Shown here piece after piece: positions 35,062 to 45,377 of a stretch of DNA of 64,000 nt. A program made the position numbers and the translations under genes. The notes under the pieces are model-generated. The model had not been told where the DNA came from and searched no databases. It saw only the letters and a program-made list of their open reading frames with translations. Origin of the DNA: CAVVUF01 sp963751425 (GTDB lineage: Bacteria; Chloroflexota; Anaerolineae; Anaerolineales; UBA4823); the NCBI GenBank assembly GCA_963751425.1, contig CAVVUF010000001.1, positions 1,674,001 through 1,738,000 on the forward strand, in the 5' to 3' direction. How positions within the stretch are numbered: the stretch's first letter is position 1; every line of letters starts with the position of its first letter.

Positions 35062-36021
35062 ATGCGTAAAGGTCAGAATCCCGCAAAGTTTGTTAATCAG
35101 GTCGCCAAGCCAGAACGGATTACGGTGGCGATATTAAACTACATCCCATTCCTGAGTGGTTTCTACGCTCAAACGCTGGATGTGCTGAAAACTTGCTTAG
35201 GGAGCATTTGGGCTCATACCGACATGCCGTATGATTTGTTAGTGTTTGACAATGGCAGCTGCCAGGAAGCGATCGATTTTTTAACAGATGCCCAAGATGA
35301 TGGGAAAATCCAATATCTGATCCTGGCAGAGAAGAACCTGGGAAAGGGAGGCGCCTGGAACGTTATCTTGAATGCTGCCCCAGGTGAGATCATCGCTTAT
35401 ACAGATAATGATGCCTATTTTTATCCCGGGTGGCTCTCAAAATCTGTGCAAATCCTGGAGTCATTTCCCCATGTGGGCATGGTAACCAGCCGCCCATTCC
35501 GTACCCCGCCGGATCTTTACCAGAGCACGATCCAATGGGCAGAAACAACCCAATCTGTAAAATTAGAAAGGGGTCAATTTATTCCCTGGGAGGAATTTCG
35601 GGCTTTCGACATGAGCCTGGGACAGCCAGAGGAAGAAGTGCGGGAACGTTATGAGAAGACCGAGGATATCCGGCTGACTTATGCTGGGCTGACCGCTCAG
35701 GTTGGAGCCAGTCATTGGCAGTTCTTGGCTTATAAAAAGGTGATGCAGCAGTTCCTTCCCTTTGATATGGAACGACCGATGGGTCAGGTCAGGCAGTTGG
35801 ATCAGCGTGTTAATGAAGCAGGTTATCTTCGACTGATGCCGGTAGAGTTCCTGGCACAGAATATGAGTAACCGTTTGGATTGGATCCATTCTCCAGAAGA
35901 AGCCAAAACCTCTCCCAAATCCGAGAAGCGCTTTGGGAAAATGATTTTGAATAGACCCTTCGTTAAACGGCTTTTACTTGGAGTATATGATCGGATTTTT
36001 CGTTGGTATTATGACGATTGA
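35062..36021 (+). CDS. GT2-family glycosyltransferase
   Basis: 319-residue GT-A protein. It shows VAILNYIPFLSGFYAQTL at the N-terminus, then LVFDNGSCQEA, EKNLGKGGAWNVIL and the metal-binding DNDAYFYPGW, a variant of the DxD motif. There are no membrane helices, so it acts in the cytosol on a nucleotide-activated donor. It begins nine bases after the previous gene. The middle part (about 150-215) is acidic and lacks obvious family motifs. Donor and acceptor are unknown. Confidence 0.75.
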   Translation: MRKGQNPAKFVNQVAKPERITVAILNYIPFLSGFYAQTLDVLKTCLGSIWAHTDMPYDLLVFDNGSCQEAIDFLTDAQDDGKIQYLILAEKNLGKGGAWNVILNAAPGEIIAYTDNDAYFYPGWLSKSVQILESFPHVGMVTSRPFRTPPDLYQSTIQWAETTQSVKLERGQFIPWEEFRAFDMSLGQPEEEVRERYEKTEDIRLTYAGLTAQVGASHWQFLAYKKVMQQFLPFDMERPMGQVRQLDQRVNEAGYLRLMPVEFLAQNMSNRLDWIHSPEEAKTSPKSEKRFGKMILNRPFVKRLLLGVYDRIFRWYYDD

Positions 36022-36039
36022 AAACACATTTGGATCGAA

Positions 36040-37666
36040 ATGAAGACTTGGCAAAATAAGAGAAAAGAAAGCTTGGTTTACCTGGCCTTTGGTCTTTTGG
36101 GATTGGTTGGAGCATTTGCTATTATTTACAGCACACGTTGGGGTGCCATTGTTTATAGCGATTCAACAGCGTACATTCTTTCAGCGCGCAGTTTGTTGGC
36201 CGGGAAAGGTTTGGGGATTCCAACGCCTGAGGGATCCTTTCAACCCCTGACCCACTTTCCACCCTTTTATCCCTTGGTATTGACCGGCTTGGGCTTGATA
36301 GGAATGGATCCGTTGGAGGGTGCTCGCTGGCTTAATGTTTTGCTTTTTGGAGGCATGATCTTTTTGGTGTGTGGAAGTGTCTATCATTTCAGTCACCGGT
36401 TCGTTCTTTCGTTTCTTCTGGGATTGGTGATCTTGTCTTCCCCATTGTTCCTGAATATTTTTTCACGAGCGATGTCTGAGGCTTTATTCTTTTTCTTGGG
36501 ATTATTAAGTTTAATCCTGCTTACTGAATATTCAAGTCACCATCGCCGGGCATTATTGATCGGAGCTGGAATAACCGCCGGTTTGGCATGCTTGACCCGA
36601 TATATTGGTTTCACGCTCGTTCTATGCGGTGTATTAGTGCTGTTGATCACTCCAAAAATGAGCTGGCGAAAGCGGTTAATCGATGCAGCGATTTTTCTGG
36701 GTTTGGCGGGCATTTTGTCTGCTATCTGGCTGGTACCGGTTTTTCTTAAGACTCAACAATTTGCTGCCCGTTCTTTCCAGCTTGGCAGTAATTTGTCCAC
36801 CGCTTTTAGCGAAGCTAAAGTAAGCCTGATCGACCTGGGTTGGTCCTGGATCCCGTTCGCGAATTATATCGATCCTCTCCCTTCTTATTCCTTTCGAGGC
36901 TGGTTCATGATTGCCTTGGTGGTATTGCTTGGGATTACCTCATTGATCGTTACCTTTATAAAAATTCGCTCGAGTGATAAGAAAATTTTAGAAATCGAGA
37001 TCCTTCGCTTGCCATTTATTTTTACTCTATTCGGAGGTATCTATCTTTTTTTCATTACCTTTTCTTACCTCTTTTCGAACTCCACGAAACGACCTTGATG
37101 GCAGACTGCTGTCACCCGTTTATTTATCTCTTCTTTTGGTCATTTTTCCTTTACTAACCTGGGACTTATCAGAGGGGAAGCCGGGGCGTTGGCTTGCCTG
37201 GCTTCCAGCTTTTATCCTGGGCACACTGGTTGTGAGCGGATTTGTTAATAGTATTAAATTTTTACAAGACAATCACTTGAACGGTTCAGGCTATACGAGC
37301 GAAGCCTGGAAAAATTCAGCATTAATCAGGACCATACAAGGGTTAGATCAAGATATTGCTTTGATATCCAATGAAAGCTCTGCCATCTTATTTTTAACCG
37401 GTCGTCCAGCTTACGAGGTTAACGAGCGTTTTCTCTCCACTCCTACAGAAACTTACACGCGTTTTGGAGAAGATCCAGAAGATCCAGCCCAGCGCCTCTT
37501 CAAAAGTGGAAAGGCTGTTCTGGTAATTTTCCCAACCACATTCTACTGGCAGTTATTTCCGATATACGGAGATCGTACTCAAGCCAGGTTGGATAGCATG
37601 TTGCAGGGATTGGACATCACACAGCGCTTATCGGATGGCGTTATTTATCAGTATGCTGCACCTTAA
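36040..37666 (+). CDS. GT-C membrane glycosyltransferase, paralogue 1 of 3 (reading frame broken)
   Basis: About 541 residues when one C is removed near 37092-37096, so that TKR continues as LDGRLLSPVYL. The protein has about ten helices. The first loop contains YSDSTAYILSARSLL and PLTHFPPFYPL, the MSEALFF and LTRYIG motifs follow, and the tail has SNESSAILFLTGRPAYEV. These same blocks recur in the genes at 40155 and 41737, so the three are paralogues of a PMT/GT39-like family. They would use polyprenyl-phosphate sugar donors outside the membrane. The break leaves only the first 353 residues in frame as given. Confidence 0.68.
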
Positions 37667-37700
37667 TAAGGATAGATCTTTACAGAAAAGAACACCAAAC

Positions 37701-39134
37701 ATGGAAAAAAAGACAATTTTCATCAGCGCCGATCATGGATTAGCCATTGTGTATTTCTTACAGTCTGATGTTGTCCCAACTCTTTTAGACGCCGGGCAGC
37801 ATGTGGTTCTTTTATCAGATGATGGACTCAAGGACTCCCTTCAGGCGCGTTTTGGAAGATCAGACCTTGATATTGAGGGGTTGCGTCTGAAGGAAGCAAA
37901 TGATTATTTCTCAAATCATGCCTCAGAAACGCAGTGGTGGTTAAATTTCTTTCGCAGGGTGGGGAGCTCAAACCGCATCAATACAGAGGCCATGGACAGT
38001 TATATCCGTCAGGTTGCAGTAGAAGAAGGTTGGAGGCGGCGGATATTGATGCCAGCCGCGTATCTTACAATTGCGGTTCTTCGCCGATCCAAGCGAGCGC
38101 GCAGGAAATTGATCGCGATGCAAGGGCGCTATACGCCGCGCTTGTATTCTGATTTATTTGACCAGTACAACCCCAACCTGGTGGTTGCCAGCACGCCAGG
38201 CTGGCGGATTGATCGTTACCTGCTGCGCGAGGCCTCCGCTCGAGGTATTAATACTGCGGCAGTGGTTGTTGGGTGGGACAATCCCAGCAGCTACAGTATT
38301 CCTGGCGCAAAGGTAAATTGGATTAATTGCTGGTCTGAAATTCAAAAAGAGGAATTGGTAGCAGGCTCAGATTGGCCCAAAGAACGTGTTCATATTGGTG
38401 GTATTCCCTCCTATGATGGCTATTTTCGCGGCGAGTGGTTGGTGCCGCGTGAAGAATATTTTCGGATGCATAACCTCGACCCACAACGGAAGCTGCTTTC
38501 ATATGCGGCCAGTTTTGTTAGCTTCGCCCCCAATTACCGCAATGTTGAAGCGTTGGCTCGCCTGGTAGCAGCTGACGAATTGTCAAAACCATCGCAGTTG
38601 CTTGTGCGCTTGCACCCAAATCATTTCATGAATGTTCACCTTTATGCGGAGGAGAGAAAGAAGATCCACCAGCTTGCTCAGGAGCTCCCCAACGTACATG
38701 TTGTTGAACCGGTACCTTTAGGAGGATCCCTGGGCTATTATTCAGGAGAGGATATGCCCGAAAAAACATCCATGATGGCATACTCTGATGTATTCTTGAC
38801 AGTTTATTCAACGATGGTCGTGGAAGCCGCGGTCCATGAGCGCCCGATTGTGAGCCTGTGCCTGGATACACCCGGCGGTTGGAATTGGCCGCGAAAATTT
38901 TCACTCCCCCTTTCTGAGATTGGCGAATGGCCCACCCATTCTCGGTTCCGCCAGGCCAAAGCAGGGAAGGTGGTGTACGACGAAGCAGGACTTAAAAAAG
39001 CCGTAGACGAATATCTGCAAAATCCAAATTCCGATTTGGAAGCTCGCAGGGCATTTATTCTCCAGGAATGCACCTTTACGAATGGGACAGCTGGAAAACG
39101 GACAGCGGAATTTTTATTAAAGCTGTTGTCCTGA
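37701..39134 (+). CDS. Putative GT-B glycosyltransferase or glycerophosphotransferase-like protein
   Basis: About 477 residues from the ATG at 37701. The N-terminus TIFISADHGLAIVYFLQSD resembles GT-B proteins. The C-terminal half has LLVRLHPNHF, then AYSDVFLTVYSTMVVEAAVHERPIV, similar to the CDP-glycerol glycerophosphotransferase and capsule synthesis folds where S/T and E bind the donor phosphate and sugar. Family identity is uncertain. It follows the broken GT-C gene after about 35 bases and precedes a Gfo/Idh oxidoreductase. Sugar or polyol-phosphate transfer to the growing chain is a reasonable guess. Confidence 0.55.
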   Translation: MEKKTIFISADHGLAIVYFLQSDVVPTLLDAGQHVVLLSDDGLKDSLQARFGRSDLDIEGLRLKEANDYFSNHASETQWWLNFFRRVGSSNRINTEAMDSYIRQVAVEEGWRRRILMPAAYLTIAVLRRSKRARRKLIAMQGRYTPRLYSDLFDQYNPNLVVASTPGWRIDRYLLREASARGINTAAVVVGWDNPSSYSIPGAKVNWINCWSEIQKEELVAGSDWPKERVHIGGIPSYDGYFRGEWLVPREEYFRMHNLDPQRKLLSYAASFVSFAPNYRNVEALARLVAADELSKPSQLLVRLHPNHFMNVHLYAEERKKIHQLAQELPNVHVVEPVPLGGSLGYYSGEDMPEKTSMMAYSDVFLTVYSTMVVEAAVHERPIVSLCLDTPGGWNWPRKFSLPLSEIGEWPTHSRFRQAKAGKVVYDEAGLKKAVDEYLQNPNSDLEARRAFILQECTFTNGTAGKRTAEFLLKLLS

Positions 39135-39170
39135 TAACAACCAGAACTTTTGCGAACAAGGTGAGAAAAG

Positions 39171-40154
39171 ATGAAATTCTTAATTGCTGGATTGGGTTCA
39201 ATTGGCAGACGCCACTTGAGAAATTTGGTTAGCTTGGGTGAAAAGGATATCTTACTTTACCGGACCCACCAGGCTACTTTGACTGATGAAGAATTAGCTG
39301 GCTTCCCAGTTTACAATGTTCTGGAAGATGCCCTTGCTCAGAAACCAGACGCGGTGATCGTGGCCAACCCGACTGCGCTGCATCTGGATGTGGCAATTCC
39401 AGCCGCAAAAACCGGATGCCATCTCTTGGTGGAGAAACCGCTGTCCAATTCCATGGATGGCATTCTGCAATTAAGAGAGGCAGTGGCTGCTGGAAAAGGG
39501 AAAGTATTGGTGGGGTTCCAATTCCGCTACCACCCCGGGTTGAACCAGATCTCGAAGCTGCTCAAAGAAGGAACCATTGGACGCCCATTGTCGGTCCGAA
39601 GCCATTGGGGTGAATATCTTCCCAATTGGCATCCCTGGGAAGATTACCGCCTAGGATATGCCGCTCGTTCAGACCTGGGGGGCGGGGTTATCTTGACGCT
39701 CTGTCATCCCTTGGATTATCTGCGCTGGTTACTGGGAGATATACAAGAATTATTCGCCTTTGGCGGGCATTTAAGTGACCTGGAATTACAGGTTGAAGAT
39801 ACTGCCGAGATCAGCTTGCATTTCGCGAATGGCGTTGTTGGCAGTGTTCACTTGAATTACAATCAACGCCCTCCAGTACATAAGTTAGAGATCGTAGGCA
39901 CTGGAGGTACAATTCTGTGGGACAATGCGGATGGGGCAGTGCAGCTTTCTAGGGCGGGTGAGCCCTGGGAAGATTTTCCAGTTCCAACTGGCTTTGAGCG
40001 AAATTGGCTGTTCCAGGATGAAATACGACATTTTATGGCTGTGTCTCGGGGAGAAGAAAAACCCATTTGTGCATTAGAAGATGGAATCTGGGCTCAGCAG
40101 GTGGCATTGGCAGCTCTCAAATCAATCGAAACGGGCGCAAAGGTTAGATTTTAA
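39171..40154 (+). CDS. Gfo/Idh/MocA-family NAD(P)-dependent oxidoreductase
   Basis: 327 residues. The Rossmann motif GLGSIGRRHLRN is at residues 7-18 and the substrate-side lysine is in VEKPLSN near residue 88, both diagnostic of the family. The C-terminal GFO_IDH_MocA_C domain includes GGGVILTLCHPLDYL with the catalytic histidine. Members oxidise or reduce sugars and nucleotide sugars. Gfo/Idh proteins are frequent companions of nonulosonate genes, and the second NeuB module starts 4 kb downstream. The ATG follows AAGGTGAG. The specific reaction is unknown. Confidence 0.85.
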   Translation: MKFLIAGLGSIGRRHLRNLVSLGEKDILLYRTHQATLTDEELAGFPVYNVLEDALAQKPDAVIVANPTALHLDVAIPAAKTGCHLLVEKPLSNSMDGILQLREAVAAGKGKVLVGFQFRYHPGLNQISKLLKEGTIGRPLSVRSHWGEYLPNWHPWEDYRLGYAARSDLGGGVILTLCHPLDYLRWLLGDIQELFAFGGHLSDLELQVEDTAEISLHFANGVVGSVHLNYNQRPPVHKLEIVGTGGTILWDNADGAVQLSRAGEPWEDFPVPTGFERNWLFQDEIRHFMAVSRGEEKPICALEDGIWAQQVALAALKSIETGAKVRF

Positions 40155-41747
40155 GTGAACGGGTTGCATTTTCCAACGAGTAAAAAATTCTGGCAGCCAG
40201 TGATCTTCTTTTTCTTGCTGTTCGCGATTGCATTTCTGGGATTTTGGTGGCTCAAGATCAGCACACCCTATGGATTGGGGTTGGTCAATGATTCTTATGC
40301 CTATGTCAGTGGCGCGATCAATTTATTAAAGGGAATTGGATACACACAACTTTCAGGAGGCGGAGAAGTTTCACCCATTACTCATTTCCCGCCAATGTTC
40401 TCGATCCTCCTGGCTCTGGTTGACTTGATCAAGATCGACATTTTTTTTGCCGCGCGGCTGGTCGTTCTATCCCTTTTTGGACTCAATGTGATCCTGGTGG
40501 GAATAACGCTGCTGGCGATCACTCGCAGATACCCCGTTTCTTTATTGGGCGCATTTTTGAGCGCAACAAGCGGTGTGTTCCTACGCACACATTCAATGCT
40601 GATGAGCGAACCATTATTTATTACTTTAAGCCTTATCAGCAGCCTCTGCCTGGTTGTTTCTTTTCTCCACAATCGCCGCACATGGTTAATCATGGCAGGC
40701 ATATTGGCTGGGTGTGCCACCCTGACTCGTTATGCAGGTCTGGCATCCATTGTCACGGCTCTACTTACAATTGCCATTTTTCGGCGTAAGGTTAAATTAA
40801 TACTCTCAGATGCATTATTTTTTGTTTTAGGCGCTTTGCCATTGATAATTAGCTGGGGGGTGTATAACCAATTGTCAACCGGGACAGTGGCCAATCGCCA
40901 GCTTTTATGGCACCTGCCCTCTTGGTCAAATATTGAGCTCGGCTTATTTAACTTCCTGGCTTGGATATTTCCAAGAGGTTTCCTGTCCTGGCTGCAAGCG
41001 CAGAAGTATTTTGCTTATGCTTTGACATTGTTCATTAGCTTTGTGTTCTTATGGTTGGTCATCACAACCTTTCGAAGCTTTTACCGTTACTCCCAACCGG
41101 ATGGGCAATCAGAAGCAGGTGAAAAGCTTTTCATATATCACCAGGTGTACGTGTTGGTTTATCTTGGAGCCATCCTGGCGACAATGATTTTCTTCGATGC
41201 AAGTACCCGGTTTGAAAATCGGATTTTGGCCCCGATGGAAGTTTCATTCTTAATTGTGATCCTGGCAGCCCTTGCGAAGTGGTCCGAAAGACGTCCGCTT
41301 TATCAAAAGGTTCTCGTGATTACCTTACTATTAATGTTTGCCTGGTTCTGGGTTCGAGAAGGTAGAAACACAGTTGAACTTCTTGGGCAAGATGGGCAGG
41401 GATTTGCCAGTTTAACCTGGAAAAACTCACCCACCATCGAATATATCCGAAATTTGCCACCAGAAAAAATCATTTATACGAATAGAAATACCGCGGTCTT
41501 CCTGCAAACAGGCCGGAATTCATATCGTGTTCTCTCTCGAACGGATCCGGTTACATTGAAACCGCGCGACAATTACGAAGAACAATTAGCAGAAATCCAC
41601 CGGAATATATTGTCCCAAAAAGCTGTGCTGATATTCTTTGGGGCAGATGATCAAACGGAACCCGAGGATCGAGCCTGGTTAGAAGATCTGAGATCAGGGT
41701 TAACCATGTTTGAGAAATTTTCAGATAGTGAAGTATATGACCGGTAA
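40155..41747 (+). CDS. GT-C membrane glycosyltransferase, paralogue 2 of 3
   Basis: 530 residues with about eleven helices. The same blocks as at 36040 are present: VNDSYAYVSGAINLLKG, PITHFPPMFSI, MSEPLFITL and LTRYAGLA. The tail WKNSPTIEYIRNL is followed by YTNRNTAVFLQTGRNSYRV. The start is GTG at 40155, directly after the oxidoreductase stop. It is the only intact long version whose tail can be compared directly: its last 100 residues form an extracytoplasmic domain ending near SDSEVYD. The next paralogue starts inside its 3' end. Confidence 0.7.
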   Translation: MNGLHFPTSKKFWQPVIFFFLLFAIAFLGFWWLKISTPYGLGLVNDSYAYVSGAINLLKGIGYTQLSGGGEVSPITHFPPMFSILLALVDLIKIDIFFAARLVVLSLFGLNVILVGITLLAITRRYPVSLLGAFLSATSGVFLRTHSMLMSEPLFITLSLISSLCLVVSFLHNRRTWLIMAGILAGCATLTRYAGLASIVTALLTIAIFRRKVKLILSDALFFVLGALPLIISWGVYNQLSTGTVANRQLLWHLPSWSNIELGLFNFLAWIFPRGFLSWLQAQKYFAYALTLFISFVFLWLVITTFRSFYRYSQPDGQSEAGEKLFIYHQVYVLVYLGAILATMIFFDASTRFENRILAPMEVSFLIVILAALAKWSERRPLYQKVLVITLLLMFAWFWVREGRNTVELLGQDGQGFASLTWKNSPTIEYIRNLPPEKIIYTNRNTAVFLQTGRNSYRVLSRTDPVTLKPRDNYEEQLAEIHRNILSQKAVLIFFGADDQTEPEDRAWLEDLRSGLTMFEKFSDSEVYDR

Positions 41748-43245
41748 ATTGGTATTATTGTTATGCGGATTATGTGCCTTGGGTTTCGTGGCCGTATGGT
41801 TAATGTTATATAGCACTCCTTTCGGTGTTGGGATTTGGCTAGATTCGCTGCATTATGTCAGTGCGGCAGAAAGCTTTATGGATGGTATCGGATTTGGCAG
41901 GGTAAGCGGCTGCGGGATTTTTAAACCCATGACCCATTACCCTCCATTTTATTCCTTCACCCTGGCCATATTTTCACTTGTCGGTTTGAGCCCTCTTCGA
42001 GCTGCCCGAGTGGTCAGTGCGCTCTGTTATGGAATTACAGTGATACTTTCAGGGTTAGCTATTTATAAAATAAATAGAAATCGCCTCCTGGCGTTGTTGG
42101 GTGCAGGATTAATACTTTTTTCTCCTATTACCTTGAAAACATTTTCCTGGGCCTTGAGCGAGCCGCTCTTTGTTCCCCTGTTATTGGCAAGTTTTTTAGT
42201 TTTATCACTTTACTTTGAAAAACCACTTCCAACCTATCTACTGATTGCAGGGGGGTTGTTGGGGATGGCTTTTCTGACCCGTTACGTAGGCGTCGCGTTC
42301 GTGGTTAGTGCCGAAATATTGTTATTCTTAGACCGCCGTATCAATATGAAACACAAGCTGCGGGATATGACTCTCCTTGGGGTGCTCAGTATCGGACCAG
42401 TCACACTTTGGCTTATCCGAAATTACCTTTGGATGAGAACGACTACTGACAGAAACATTGGCTGGCACCCGCCAGGAACAGAAGTATGGACTTCTTTTGT
42501 TAGCACGGTCTTTAGTTGGTTTCTACCCCAAAACTGGATTGCTGGACGAGAAATGACATGGCTGATTGGTTTTGTCGTCATTGGCACCTTGTGCCTAGTG
42601 ATAAGTGTTTACATCATCTGGAGGCAGGGCAAGTTGAGATGGAAAGTTCCTTCCTTAGAGCTGCTTTTCCTGGCCAGTATTATTGTTTATATGATTCTCC
42701 TGGGAATATCGCTTACCTTTTTTGACCCGAATACTACCCTGTATGACCGGATTCTGATTCCGGTATATATCCTGTTGATCATCTTGTTTGTATCACAAGC
42801 AGGTAAGGCAGTTCGAAGCGGTCAGGTAATTCTGCAAACCCTTGCCCTGATTAGTTTGGGGTTATTCCTGGTTTGGCAGATTCACAGCGGGTACTTGATG
42901 ATCCAGGAAATGCGTAAAGATGGACAGGGATATGCGAGTTTGGTTTGGCGCAGTGCCATGATCATCAAGGAACTTAGGGAGTTGCAATCCAGTCTGGTAT
43001 ACTCCAATGATATTACAGCAGTATATTTCCTGACAGGAGCTCCAGCCTGCAGTATTCCTTCCTGGGATGATCAAATGGCTCTGACTGTTATGCGCGAGAA
43101 ATTGAAACAGGAAAATACAGTTTTGGCTATATTTGGACGAAAAGTGAGTGGAGAATTTATGTCTTATGAAGAGATCATCAGCGGCTTGCTGCCGATCTAT
43201 GATCAACCGGACGGCGTAATCCTCAGAATGTCTGGAACTCCTTAG
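41737..43245 (+). CDS. GT-C membrane glycosyltransferase, paralogue 3 of 3
   Basis: About 502 residues from the ATG at 41737, which overlaps the previous gene by 11 bases. The family blocks are WLDSLHYVSAAESFMDG, PMTHYPPFYSF, LSEPLFVPL, LTRYVGVAF, and a C-terminal YSNDITAVYFLTGAPA. The order and spacing match paralogues 1 and 2, so the trio arose by duplication. The region is visibly AT-rich compared with the core genes. Specificity is unknown. A spread of closely related GT-C enzymes could add different sugars at different positions. Confidence 0.7.
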   Translation: MTGKLVLLLCGLCALGFVAVWLMLYSTPFGVGIWLDSLHYVSAAESFMDGIGFGRVSGCGIFKPMTHYPPFYSFTLAIFSLVGLSPLRAARVVSALCYGITVILSGLAIYKINRNRLLALLGAGLILFSPITLKTFSWALSEPLFVPLLLASFLVLSLYFEKPLPTYLLIAGGLLGMAFLTRYVGVAFVVSAEILLFLDRRINMKHKLRDMTLLGVLSIGPVTLWLIRNYLWMRTTTDRNIGWHPPGTEVWTSFVSTVFSWFLPQNWIAGREMTWLIGFVVIGTLCLVISVYIIWRQGKLRWKVPSLELLFLASIIVYMILLGISLTFFDPNTTLYDRILIPVYILLIILFVSQAGKAVRSGQVILQTLALISLGLFLVWQIHSGYLMIQEMRKDGQGYASLVWRSAMIIKELRELQSSLVYSNDITAVYFLTGAPACSIPSWDDQMALTVMREKLKQENTVLAIFGRKVSGEFMSYEEIISGLLPIYDQPDGVILRMSGTP

Positions 43246-43301
43246 GTAAACTTCTAATGACACCTAAAGCTTCGCAATCAAGTTTTGAATAGAGGAGTGA
43301 T

Positions 43302-44132
43302 ATGAGTGAGATATTTGAAAAATTTTCCCTGGCTGGCCGCGTGGCGATCGTTACCGGCGGACCGGGCTTATTAGGGAAGGAATTTTGTAAAACGCTGGCA
43401 GAAGCCGGGGCAGCAGTGGTTGTTGCCGATATCAATGGCGAGGGAGCAGATGCTGAGGCAGAAGCATTGCTCAAGGCAGGTTACCGGGCTCTGGGGGTGC
43501 AGGTAGATGTAACGAATCCAGAATCCGTCCGGGCTATGGTGGACAAGGCTTTAAAGGTTTACGGAAGGCTGGATATCCTGGTGAACAGTGCCGCCCTTGA
43601 CCCAAAGTTCGATCCGCAAGCCCTGGCTGCGCGCACCACTCCCCTGGGAAGCTTTGAAGATTATCCGGTTAATTCCTGGAAACAGGCTTTGGATGTGAAC
43701 CTGACCGGCATGTTCTTGTGCTGCCAGGCAGCCGTCCGCCCAATGTTATCGCAGGGTAGGGGCGTGCTGATCAATATTTGCTCGATGTATGGGCTGGTAG
43801 GGCCTGACCAGCGTTTATACCAGCGAGATGGAAAACAGACTTCTTACAAACCTGTGTATTATTCAGTGACCAAGGCGGGTGTTTTGGGGATGACAAATTA
43901 CCTGGCAACTTATTACGCTGGCAAGAATATCCGCGCCAACGCCCTGACACCAGGAGGCGTCTTTAATGGACACGACGAAACCTTTTTGAAGGCTTATAGT
44001 GCCCGAGCGGTCATGGGACGGATGGCGAACAAAGATGAAATGAATGGTGCGCTTCTTTTCCTGGCCTCCGATGCTTCATCCTATATGACCGGAGCAAACC
44101 TTATTGTAGATGGTGGCTGGACAGCTTGGTGA
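43302..44132 (+). CDS. Classical SDR oxidoreductase of the nonulosonate module (PtmA-like)
   Basis: 276-residue classical short-chain dehydrogenase with TGGPGLLGKEF as NAD motif (near residues 18-28), NSAALDPKF in place of NNAG, and catalytic YSVTK near residue 187. Its position directly before a CMP-sugar synthetase and NeuB, and its resemblance to PtmA-type SDRs of Campylobacter legionaminate loci, suggest it modifies a nonulosonic acid or its precursor. The reaction is not established. The ATG has GAGGAGTGAT upstream, and the following gene starts eight bases after the stop. Confidence 0.8.
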   Translation: MSEIFEKFSLAGRVAIVTGGPGLLGKEFCKTLAEAGAAVVVADINGEGADAEAEALLKAGYRALGVQVDVTNPESVRAMVDKALKVYGRLDILVNSAALDPKFDPQALAARTTPLGSFEDYPVNSWKQALDVNLTGMFLCCQAAVRPMLSQGRGVLINICSMYGLVGPDQRLYQRDGKQTSYKPVYYSVTKAGVLGMTNYLATYYAGKNIRANALTPGGVFNGHDETFLKAYSARAVMGRMANKDEMNGALLFLASDASSYMTGANLIVDGGWTAW

Positions 44133-44139
44133 GTTGAGA

Positions 44140-45377
44140 ATGCATGTGCTAGCCATTATCCCCGCCCGGGGTGGCTCGAAAAGTATCCCCCGGAAGAATA
44201 TCAAACCGCTGGCAGGTCATCCTCTGGTTGCCTACTCGATCGCTGCCGCGCTTCAAGCAAAGTGTGTGACACGGACGATTGTATCAACGGATGATGAAGA
44301 AATAGCTGCGGTGGCACGTCAATATGGCGCGGAGACACCCTTCCTCCGCCCTGCAGAATTTGCACAAGATCATACAACTGATCTACCGGTGTTCCAGCAC
44401 GCCTTGGCCTGGTTGGCCGAGAGCGAAGCGTATGTTCCTGATATCGTTGTCCAGCTAAGGCCCACTTCGCCAATCCGGCCTCCAGATTGCGTCGACCAGG
44501 CAGTGAAAATATTGATCGAGCACCCTGGTATTGACTCCGTACGCGGGGTGGTGCCATCCGGTCAGAATCCCTTCAAGATGTGGCGGATTGACGAAGAGGG
44601 TAAATGACTCCTTTGCTGTCAGTCCCTGGAATCCAGGAACCATTTAATGCTCCCAGGCAGGCTTTACCAGCCACTTATTGGCAGACAGGACATATTGACG
44701 CAATATGGACGAAGACCGTCAATGAGCAAAATTCTTTGAGCGGCAAGGTGATTTTTCCCTTGATCCTTGATTCTCGCTATACCATCGATATTGATACGCT
44801 AAAGGATTGGCAGCGGGCGGAATTGATGATTTTCCAGCGAGAATTAAGCTTCGTTCAGCCAGACTTACCAAATAAACCTCAAAAACGAGCCCTTCCAGAA
44901 CAAGTAGAGCTTGTTGTATTCGATTTCGATGGCGTTATGACCGATAACCGGGTATGGGTCGACGAAGATGGGCGGGAGATGGTGGCCGCAAATCGCAGTG
45001 ATAGCTTGGGGTTATCACGCATGCGCCGGGCTGGAATTGAAGCCTTTGTGCTGTCGAGAGAAATAAACCCCGTGGTAGCAGCACGCTGTCGAAAGCTAAA
45101 TCTGCCTTATATTCAAGGTGAAACTGATAAAGCCAATACATTACGGACTCTTCTGATCGAGCGTAAAATCGACCCGGCTCAAGTAGTATATGTAGGGAAT
45201 GATATTAATGACCTGCCCTGCTTTCCAATTGTAGGCTGCGCGGTGGCAGTCGCAGATGCCTTGCCTGAAGTATGCGAACAAGCAGACCTGGTTCTTCAAC
45301 AGCGAGGTGGGCATGGAGCAGTGCGTGAAATTTGTGATTTGATTTATGTAAAAACCTTAGGAAGGAGTTCAACATGA
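44140..45377 (+). CDS. Fusion: CMP-nonulosonate synthetase plus KdsC-like HAD phosphatase (reading frame broken)
   Basis: One missing A in the AAA run at about 44601-44604 splits a protein of about 413 residues: EEGK should continue into MTPLLSVPGIQ. Residues 1-235 are an acylneuraminate cytidylyltransferase with IIPARGGSKSIPRKNI, LRPTSPIRPPD, NPFKMWRI, YWQTGHIDAIW and YTIDIDTLKDW. Residues from about 255 form a KdsC-subfamily HAD phosphatase with FDFDGVMTDN, LSRE, a K in GETDKAN, and GNDINDL. Mammalian CMAS has this same order of domains. A phosphatase here suggests a phosphorylated nonulosonate-9-phosphate intermediate. The start is the ATG at 44140, and the stop overlaps neuB as ATGA. Confidence 0.85.
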
